Shown: positions 5,925 through 10,907 of the stretch, piece by piece
How positions within the stretch are numbered: position 1 is the stretch's first letter
Layout: every line of letters begins with the position of its first letter
Origin: Chloroflexota bacterium
Lineage (GTDB): Bacteria; Chloroflexota; Limnocylindria; QHBO01
NCBI GenBank assembly: GCA_013697395.1
Contig: JACCWY010000450.1
Location: 1 to 10,907 of the forward strand
Direction of reading: 5' to 3'
DNA: 10,907 bases
Made by a program: the position numbers and the translations under genes
The notes under the pieces: model-generated
Told to the model about the DNA's origin: nothing
What the model saw: only the letters and a program-made list of their open reading frames with translations
The model's database searches: none

Positions 5925-6279
5925 CGTGCGGGTTCTCGTGGTCGATGACGAGGCGGACATCCGGGCCACCGTATCGGCGATGCTCGAGATCGAGGGCTAC
6001 GACGTCGACGAGGCGGCCAACGGGGCCGATGCGCTCCACGCCATCGAGCTGCGCGCGCCCGACCTGATCCTGCTCGACATGCGGATGCCCGTCCTCGACG
6101 GGTGGGGGTTCGCGTCCGAGCTGCGGCGGCGCGGGAATCGCACGCCGATCGTGGTCATGACCGCGGCGCGCGACGCCGCGCGCTGGGCTGGCGAGATCGC
6201 GGCGGCTGCCTTCGTCGCCAAGCCCTTCGGGATAGACGATCTCATCACCGCCGTCGAACGCGCGAGGCCCGCACTGTAG
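5917..6279 (+). CDS. Single-domain response regulator (CheY-like)
   Basis: This 120-residue protein is one receiver domain with no output domain. The acidic pair Asp10/Asp11 (VVDDE), phospho-acceptor Asp54 (LILLDMRMP), Thr82 (MTAA) and Lys102 (AKPF) are all present, so phosphorylation should be possible. The ATG at 5917 lies inside the end of the kinase gene (ATGCCTGA, 8-bp overlap), and a weak GAGG precedes it by about 10 nt, suggesting translational coupling. The overlap marks it as the natural partner of the upstream kinase, now apparently broken. With no DNA-binding domain it must act through protein contacts or as a phosphorelay intermediate. It ends 12 bp before the convergent oxidoreductase gene. 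Family assignment is secure; the target is unknown. Confidence 0.9.
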   Translation: MPDVRVLVVDDEADIRATVSAMLEIEGYDVDEAANGADALHAIELRAPDLILLDMRMPVLDGWGFASELRRRGNRTPIVVMTAARDAARWAGEIAAAAFVAKPFGIDDLITAVERARPAL

Positions 6280-6291
6280 GCGGTTCGCGCC

Positions 6292-6783
6292 TCAGGAAGC
6301 CAGGGTGCCGGCGTCCCAGCCGTGCCCGCCGTAGCCGAGGAAGCGCGTCGGACGCAGGACGATGGGCTGGGAGTAGACCTCTGCGTAGCGCTGGACGGTC
6401 AACCCGGCCCGGCGCAGGAGCTCGCGATACTTGGCGCCGAATCCGGTGGGCATGACGGCGGAGGCTGGCGTGCTCGGCAGCTCCGCGGTTGCCTCGATCA
6501 GCTCGACCTCGAAGTCCGGGCCGGGTGTGCCGACCGCCAGCATCACGAACGGCTGGTCGCGGAGGTTGCCTACCTTGCGGGCGTTGGGCTTGCTGAATGC
6601 CACGATGCGCTTGCCGTCCCAGTGGAACCAGACGGGCACCAGGTGAGGGCGCCCGTCGGGCCGGACCGAGCTCAGCCACACGACGGCATCGGTCCGCAGG
6701 GCCTGCTCGGCATGCGGGCGGCACCGGGCGGACCGGTCCCCCGTGTCGTAGGCGGTGGCGGCGGCGGTCAGTGAGCCTGTCAT
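6292..6783 (-). CDS. PPOX-class (split beta-barrel) oxidoreductase, Rv3369-like, probably F420- or FMN-dependent
   Basis: The 163-residue product fits the pyridoxamine-phosphate-oxidase-like split-barrel fold. The characteristic run VVWLSSVRPDGRPHLVPVWF (35-53 region) is followed by WDGKRIVAFSKPNARKVGNL, the usual phosphate/cofactor-binding edge, and then by barrel strands to about residue 103. This pattern matches the probable F420-dependent enzymes of the Rv3369 type; members bind F420 or FMN (sometimes heme) and act as small soluble reductases. The actual substrate cannot be read from the sequence. The C-terminal part (TGFGAKYRELLRRAG, then EVYSQPIVLRPTRFLGY) is also typical of the group. 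The start is ATG at 6783; no strong Shine-Dalgarno sequence is seen. The gene converges on the response regulator and diverges from thrB, so it is probably its own transcription unit. Confidence 0.83.
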   Translation of the reverse strand: MTGSLTAAATAYDTGDRSARCRPHAEQALRTDAVVWLSSVRPDGRPHLVPVWFHWDGKRIVAFSKPNARKVGNLRDQPFVMLAVGTPGPDFEVELIEATAELPSTPASAVMPTGFGAKYRELLRRAGLTVQRYAEVYSQPIVLRPTRFLGYGGHGWDAGTLAS

Positions 6784-6797
6784 TCACCGAGTTTCGC

Positions 6798-6814
6798 GCT
6801 GGCGGGGCGCCAGC
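6798..6814. promoter_or_regulatory. Perfect 7-bp inverted repeat in divergent promoter region
   Basis: GCTGGCG and CGCCAGC flank GGG, 14 bp upstream of the oxidoreductase start codon and about 75 bp upstream of the thrB -10-like hexamer. It could be an operator, or a 5'-UTR hairpin of the oxidoreductase mRNA. A shorter GGCG/CGCC repeat lies just beyond it. Confidence 0.3.
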
Positions 6815-6890
6815 TCCACGGCGGGACGCCGCAGCCGCACTCGGACATTCGCCGAGCATCCGACCCGGCCGGATGACGTAGCCGCGACCC

Positions 6891-6896
6891 TATACT
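6891..6896 (+). promoter_or_regulatory. -10 element of thrB (leaderless candidate)
   Basis: TATACT, close to the TATAAT consensus, ends 8 nt before the thrB ATG at 6905. There is no Shine-Dalgarno sequence. Transcription would be expected to start at or next to the start codon. No good -35 is visible. Confidence 0.5.
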
Positions 6897-6904
6897 CGCC
6901 GCGC

Positions 6905-7816
6905 ATGCCGCCAATCGCCAGCGTCGACGTTCCCGCCTCGAGCGCCAACCTCGGCAGCGGGTTCGACTGCTTCGCGGCGGCACTTTCGCTCAAGCTGCGC
7001 GCCGAGCTGTGGCACGGCGACGAGGCCGGGATCGTGCTCAATGCCCGTGGTGAGGGTGCGCCGCGCGACGACGAGCCGCCGGACGACAACCTGCTCATCC
7101 GGGCCTTCCGCGAAGGGCTTCGCACCTCCGCCGCTCCCGGTGGCGCGTCGTGGCGGATCGACGTCTCGAGCATGATCCCCGCGGCCCGCGGGCTCGGCAG
7201 CAGCGCCGCCGCCATCGTGGCCGGGGTCGTGCTCGGCGCGGCGGTCGGGCGTCGGCGGGTCGAGGCCGATGAGCTCCTGGCAATGGCGGCCGCCCTGGAG
7301 GGCCACCCGGACAACGTGGCCGCGGCCCTGTACGGCGGCTTCACGGTCGCCCTCGCGGATGACGGCGCCGTAACGCTGCGCCGCTTTCGTGTCCCGGAGG
7401 CCTGGATCCCGGTCGCGTTCATCCCGCAGCACGAGAGCCGAACAAGTGACATGCGCGCAGCCCTTCCGGCGACGGTGACCCACGCCGCCGCAACGCGGCA
7501 GGCGGGCCGCAGCGCACTCCTGGCCACGGCCATCATGACCTCTGACGCCGGGCTTCTCCGCGCTGCGATGGCCGACGAGCTCCATCAGCCATTCCGGATG
7601 CCGATCCTCGCGGGCAGCCGCGAGCTGATGGACCTGGCCTACGAGCGCGGAGCCGCGGGGGCCTGCCTGTCCGGCGCCGGTCCCGCGGTCCTGGCGATCT
7701 GCGACTCACCGACCAGCGCCCACGCGGTCGAGAAGGCGTGGAACGCGGCGGGAGTCCCCGGCATGGCGACGCGCCTCCGCTTCGACACGACCGGCGCCAA
7801 GCTCGTCGCGGACTGA
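6905..7816 (+). CDS. thrB: Homoserine kinase
   Basis: Homoserine kinase phosphorylates L-homoserine with ATP to O-phosphohomoserine, the step before threonine synthase, in the cytoplasm. The 303-residue product has the length and motifs of the GHMP-kinase family. Motif 1 is PASSANLGSGFD (10-21), typical of ThrB. The ATP-binding motif 2 is IPAARGLGSSAAA (91-103). The segment EGHPDNVAAAL lies at 132-142, and motif 3 is GACLSGAGPAVLAI near residue 257. The central IPQHES...MRAALP and TRQAGRSALLATA segments also fit ThrB over other GHMP kinases. The start at ATG 6905 is supported by the TATACT hexamer 8 nt upstream. Neighbours are not threonine-pathway genes, so thrB stands apart from any hom or thrC gene in this window. 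A strong hairpin follows the stop by 14 nt. Confidence 0.92.
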   Translation: MPPIASVDVPASSANLGSGFDCFAAALSLKLRAELWHGDEAGIVLNARGEGAPRDDEPPDDNLLIRAFREGLRTSAAPGGASWRIDVSSMIPAARGLGSSAAAIVAGVVLGAAVGRRRVEADELLAMAAALEGHPDNVAAALYGGFTVALADDGAVTLRRFRVPEAWIPVAFIPQHESRTSDMRAALPATVTHAAATRQAGRSALLATAIMTSDAGLLRAAMADELHQPFRMPILAGSRELMDLAYERGAAGACLSGAGPAVLAICDSPTSAHAVEKAWNAAGVPGMATRLRFDTTGAKLVAD

Positions 7817-7830
7817 CCCCCCGCGGGGCG

Positions 7831-7852
7831 TGCGACGCCCGTGCGCGTCGCA
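7831..7852 (+). terminator. Strong hairpin after thrB
   Basis: TGCGACGC pairs perfectly with GCGTCGCA around a 6-nt loop, 14 nt after the thrB stop. A CCCCGCGGGG palindrome (7819-7828) precedes it. The stem is stable and well placed for termination or 3'-end protection, but no T-run follows. Confidence 0.5.
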
Positions 7853-7877
7853 GCACCGCCGACCGGCGAGAACCGAG

Positions 7878-7910
7878 CCGTCGCTGAGCGGCGTACGCCC
7901 AACGCGACGG
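7878..7910 (+). promoter_or_regulatory. Nested stem-loop upstream of ABC-F gene
   Basis: CCGTCGC (7878-7884) pairs perfectly with GCGACGG (7904-7910), enclosing the self-complementary GGCGTACGCC (7890-7899). An alternative hairpin can form between CGTCGC and GCGGCG (7879-7893), so two foldings compete. It ends 33 bp before the ABC-F start. It could be a second terminator element for thrB, an operator, or an attenuator if an upstream promoter reads through. Confidence 0.3.
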
Positions 7911-7926
7911 ACGCCACGTGCGCCGC

Positions 7927-7932
7927 TACGAT
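7927..7932 (+). promoter_or_regulatory. Possible -10 element of ABC-F gene
   Basis: TACGAT fits TAnnnT and ends 11 nt before the ATG at 7944, which would give a leader of only a few bases. There is no Shine-Dalgarno sequence before the ATG. This is weaker than the similar elements at mgtE and thrB. Confidence 0.3.
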
Positions 7933-7943
7933 GCTCAGCGTCC

Positions 7944-9950
7944 ATGAGCCTCGTGACGATCGCCGGCGTGGCCAAGAGCCATGCCGCGCAGCACCTGTTC
8001 CGCGATGTCGGCCTGATGATCAGCGCCGGGCGCCGCGTCGCGATCGTCGGTCCGAACGGCGCCGGCAAGACCACCATGCTCGAGCTGATCACCGGGGACC
8101 AGGAGCCCGACGCCGGCACGATCACCCGCGCCCGCGACGTCGTGATCGGCTACCTGCGCCAGGAGGTCGCCGAGAGCCACGGGCGCACGGTGCTGGCCGA
8201 GGTCCTCGCCGGCGCCGGAGAGGTGAGCGGCATCGAACGGCGGATGCGCCACATCGAGTCCGAGCTGGAGGAGGCCGCCGACGAGGAAGAGCTGCACGAG
8301 CTGATGGACGAGTACGGGCGGCTCCAGCATCGATTCGAGGCGCTCGGCGGGTATGGCCTCGGGGCCGAGGCACGGCGCATCCTGGCCGGCCTCGGGTTCG
8401 CCGATGCCGACATGGACCGCGACATGGGCGAGTTCAGCGGGGGCTGGATGATGCGCGTCGCGCTCGCGAGACTGCTGCTTCAGAATCCCGACGTCCTGCT
8501 GCTCGACGAGCCGACGAACCACCTCGACCTGGCATCGGTCGAATGGCTGACCGGATTCCTGGCCGTCTACGCCGGTGCCATCGTGCTCGTCAGCCACGAT
8601 CGTGACTTCATCAACGAGGTCGCCAACCGGGTGGTGGAGCTGCACGACGGGCGGGCGACGGAGTACGTCGGCGACTACGCGGACTTCGTGGAGCAGCGCA
8701 CCGAGCGCATGCTGCAGCTCGAGGCCGCCGCGAAGAACCAGCAGCGGAAGATCGCTCACACCCAGGCCTTCATCGACCGGTTCCGGTACAAGGCCTCCAA
8801 GGCTCGCCAGGTGCAGAGCCGCGTCAAGGCGCTCGAGCGGCTCGACCGGGTCGCATCCCCGGCTGCCCGGGCCAAGAGCGTCAAGTTCCGCTTTCCGGCG
8901 CCACCGCGCTCCGGCCGGACCGTCATCACCCTGACGGACATCGAGAAGCGGTACGACGACAACGTCGTCTACGACGGCGACCTGGACCTCCAGCTCGAGC
9001 GCGGGCAGAGGGTGGCGCTCATCGGCCCCAACGGCGCGGGCAAATCGACACTGCTCAAGATCCTGGCCGGCGTGCTCGAGGTCGAGGGCGGCACGCGTGA
9101 GCTCGGGAGCAACGTGCGCGTCGCCTATTTCGCACAGCACCAGATCGAGGCGCTCAACCCGGACAACACGGTGTTCAACGAGCTGAACGACGCGGCGCCG
9201 ATGATGAGCACGACCGACATGCGCAAGCTGCTCGGCGCGTTCCTGTTCAGCGGCCAGGCAGTCGAGAAGCAGGTGGGCATCCTGTCGGGGGGCGAGCAGA
9301 CGCGGCTGGCGCTCGCCAAGCTCCTCGCCGATCCGGCCAACCTGCTGTGCCTCGACGAGCCGACCAACCATCTCGATATCCAGTCGCGCGACGTCCTCGA
9401 GGACGCGCTCAACGCCTTCCCCGGCACGATCGTGCTGATCACCCACGACCGCTACCTGATCCGCAGCGTCGCGAACGTGATCGTCGAGGTCAACGACGGC
9501 AGGGCCACTGTCTACCCAGGCGACTTCGAGTACTACGCCGCAAAGCGTGGGGTCGACATCGAGACCCGCGGGGCGGTCGAGGGCACGCGATCGACGCCTC
9601 GGGGCGTTGTGGCCAAGGAGGCGAGGCCACGTCAATCGGCGCGGGCTGCGGCCGAGCGCAAACGACGCGAGGCGGAGGAGCGCAACGCCCGCCATCGCCT
9701 CACGCGCGGCCTGCGGCCGGCGCTCGAGAGCACACGGGCGGGCCTTGCAGCCGCCCAGTCGGAGCTGTCGGAGACCGCCGAGCGCCTGGCGGATCCATCC
9801 GTCTACGCCGATGGAGGGCTCGTGCGCGCCCTGGTCGAGCGCCACAACGCCGCCCGCGATCGGATCGACGCGCTCGGCGCCGAGGAGCGGCGCCTGGCTG
9901 CCGAGATCGAGGCCGCGGAGGCACGTGACGCCGTCGGCGCCGCACCATGA
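7944..9950 (+). CDS. ABC-F family ATP-binding translation factor
   Basis: ABC-F proteins are soluble twin-ATPase proteins that bind the ribosomal E site and help stalled or antibiotic-blocked ribosomes; they are not transporters. The 668-residue product has ABC domain 1 with Walker A GPNGAGKT (36-43), signature FSGGWMMR (164-171) and LLLDEPTNHLD with Glu189. The charged linker with coiled-coil character (about 240-315) is the region that contacts P-site tRNA in the family. ABC domain 2 has Walker A GPNGAGKS (361-368), signature LSGGEQTR (447-454) and LCLDEPTNHLD with Glu472. A C-terminal Arg/Glu/Ala-rich coiled coil (about 565-660) resembles those of Uup, YheS and YdiF-type members. No membrane helices are present. 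The start is ATG 7944, because upstream residues in this frame are Arg/Pro-rich and unlike the family. Housekeeping versus antibiotic-resistance function cannot be decided from sequence alone. Confidence 0.92.
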   Translation: MSLVTIAGVAKSHAAQHLFRDVGLMISAGRRVAIVGPNGAGKTTMLELITGDQEPDAGTITRARDVVIGYLRQEVAESHGRTVLAEVLAGAGEVSGIERRMRHIESELEEAADEEELHELMDEYGRLQHRFEALGGYGLGAEARRILAGLGFADADMDRDMGEFSGGWMMRVALARLLLQNPDVLLLDEPTNHLDLASVEWLTGFLAVYAGAIVLVSHDRDFINEVANRVVELHDGRATEYVGDYADFVEQRTERMLQLEAAAKNQQRKIAHTQAFIDRFRYKASKARQVQSRVKALERLDRVASPAARAKSVKFRFPAPPRSGRTVITLTDIEKRYDDNVVYDGDLDLQLERGQRVALIGPNGAGKSTLLKILAGVLEVEGGTRELGSNVRVAYFAQHQIEALNPDNTVFNELNDAAPMMSTTDMRKLLGAFLFSGQAVEKQVGILSGGEQTRLALAKLLADPANLLCLDEPTNHLDIQSRDVLEDALNAFPGTIVLITHDRYLIRSVANVIVEVNDGRATVYPGDFEYYAAKRGVDIETRGAVEGTRSTPRGVVAKEARPRQSARAAAERKRREAEERNARHRLTRGLRPALESTRAGLAAAQSELSETAERLADPSVYADGGLVRALVERHNAARDRIDALGAEERRLAAEIEAAEARDAVGAAP

Positions 9951-9998
9951 GCTTCGAGCGCCGCTAATCGCCGATGTGCCGACCTTCGAGCCTGATGC

Positions 9999-10907
9999 GT
10001 GACGCGACGCGAGGCTGAGCGTTCAGGCGGGCTGCTCGGAGCCGGCCTCATCACCCTGGCGGCGGTCTGCTTCGGCACGCTCGGTCCGATCACCCGCTTC
10101 GCCGATGACGCCGGGGTGGGTTCGCTTGCGATCGTGGCCTGGCGCGCCGGCCTGGGTGCGACCGCCGTGCTGGTGCTGCTGGTTGTGCTGCGCCGCGTCG
10201 CCGGCCGACGGAGGCACCACCTGCGAGACGTACCGCCACGCGAGCGTGCCTTCATCCTCGCCGGAGGCATGGCCAACCTCGTCCTCAACCTGGCCATGTT
10301 CATCGCCTTCGTGCGGATCGAGATCGGCCTCTCGCTGCTGGTCTTCTACTGCTACCCGGCGATCGTGGCGGGTACCTCGGTCCTCGCGTTCGGCGAGCGG
10401 CTCGGCGCCCTCCGCTGGTCGGCGCTCGGGGTGTCGATCTTCGGTCTGGCGCTCACGCTCACCGGCTCAGGCGGTCTCGGGGAGCTCGACGCGCTCGGGA
10501 TCGGCCTGTCCTTCCTGGGTGCCTTCACGCAGGCCTTCTACGTCCTCGCCGCGCGGCACGGGTTCCCCGGGATCCCGCCGGTCGAGGCCGCGGCAACGAC
10601 GATGGGCCTCGCCGGCGGCGGGTACGTCGCGATCGCCGCAGTCACCGGGCAGCTCGCCGGGCTGACCGCGCCACTGGCCTCGGCCCAGGCACTTCTGCCG
10701 GTCGTCCTGGCCGGGCTCGTCGGCGCTGCGATCCCGACGCTGTGCTTCATCACCGGCATCCGCCTCCTGGGACCGTCGCGCGCGGCCATCCTGGCGACCC
10801 TCGAGCCGGTCGTCGGCGTCGCCCTGGCGGCGTGGCTGCTCGGCGAGCAGCCGGCTCCGATCCAGCTCGCCGGCGGCGCCCTGATCCTGGCCGCGGCGGT
10901 CCTGCTC
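9999..10907 (+). CDS. EamA/DMT-family membrane transporter (3' end beyond window)
   Basis: The frame is open for 303 codons from GTG 9999 to the window edge. It encodes a protein with about ten hydrophobic helices arranged as two EamA repeats. The first repeat runs from LITLAAVCFGTLGPITRFA (about 18-35) to the conserved end FYCYPAIVAGTSVLAFGERL (116-135). The second runs from about residue 165 to ILATLEPVVGVALAAWLLGE (264-283), the typical EamA closing helix. Such drug/metabolite transporters export amino acids, nucleosides or other small molecules; the substrate here is unknown. The GTG is the first possible start after an in-frame TGA at 9993-9995. No good ribosome binding site is seen. It lies 48 bp after the ABC-F gene and could share its transcript. 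Only the final residues and stop appear to be missing. Confidence 0.88.
   Translation, partial: MTRREAERSGGLLGAGLITLAAVCFGTLGPITRFADDAGVGSLAIVAWRAGLGATAVLVLLVVLRRVAGRRRHHLRDVPPRERAFILAGGMANLVLNLAMFIAFVRIEIGLSLLVFYCYPAIVAGTSVLAFGERLGALRWSALGVSIFGLALTLTGSGGLGELDALGIGLSFLGAFTQAFYVLAARHGFPGIPPVEAAATTMGLAGGGYVAIAAVTGQLAGLTAPLASAQALLPVVLAGLVGAAIPTLCFITGIRLLGPSRAAILATLEPVVGVALAAWLLGEQPAPIQLAGGALILAAAVLL

Noticed and set aside
7830..7943. 38-residue N-terminal extension of the ABC-F protein
   Set aside because: The extension crosses hairpins and the -10-like element and is Arg/Pro-rich. ABC-F proteins start just before the first beta strand, as ATG 7944 does.
7935..9845. 636-codon open frame antisense to the ABC-F gene
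   Set aside because: The sense strand encodes two complete ABC domains with all motifs. The antisense product is a charged, repetitive sequence with no recognisable family, as expected for complementary reading of GC-rich DNA.
1..10907. Defence system, mobile element, CRISPR array, tRNA or rRNA
   Set aside because: I saw no transposase, integrase, toxin-antitoxin pair, regularly spaced repeats, or cloverleaf or ribosomal RNA sequence. The cyclase-like gene is on a response regulator without an effector neighbour, so it is not a CBASS or Pycsar system.

Overview
The window is very GC-rich with strong G/C at third codon positions, compact gene spacing and several GTG starts. A Chloroflexota bacterium (Limnocylindria-like soil or freshwater lineages) or an actinobacterium-like lineage fits best. 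Gene content points the same way: an Rv3369-type split-barrel flavin/F420 oxidoreductase, a cyclase-homology domain fused to a NarL-type regulator, and stand-alone housekeeping genes. This taxonomic guess is inference; no rRNA or marker gene is present.

Layout. 1-114 may be the last 37 codons of a forward gene. 115-382 is a convergent intergenic stretch with tandem GC hairpins and a 12-bp palindrome. 383-1618 (minus) encodes a class III cyclase-homology domain joined to a complete NarL/LuxR response regulator. The divergent region 1619-2108 holds a small basic-protein gene (1777-1986) with a perfect Shine-Dalgarno sequence and a hairpin ahead of mgtE. 2109-4072 is an mgtE-tag pair (Mg2+ transporter, 3-methyladenine DNA glycosylase I) whose stop and start codons overlap. 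4103-5924 is a seven-helix GAF histidine kinase broken by a deletion plus frameshift that removes the N-box of its ATPase domain. It overlaps a single-domain response regulator (5917-6279). A PPOX-family oxidoreductase (6292-6783, minus) converges on that regulator and diverges from homoserine kinase thrB (6905-7816). Next come a structured intergenic region, an ABC-F translation factor (7944-9950) and an EamA/DMT transporter (9999 to the window edge).

How the genes relate. The window reads as ordinary chromosome with small operons (mgtE-tag, kinase-regulator), not a defence island or mobile element. I saw no transposase, integrase, CRISPR array, tRNA or rRNA. Two signalling modules carry the unusual features: the cyclase-like domain has lost canonical substrate residues and sits on a DNA-binding response regulator, and the kinase lacks an essential ATP-binding motif. 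Several genes have a TAnnnT -10-like hexamer 6-11 nt before the start codon and no Shine-Dalgarno sequence, which suggests leaderless transcripts are common in this genome.
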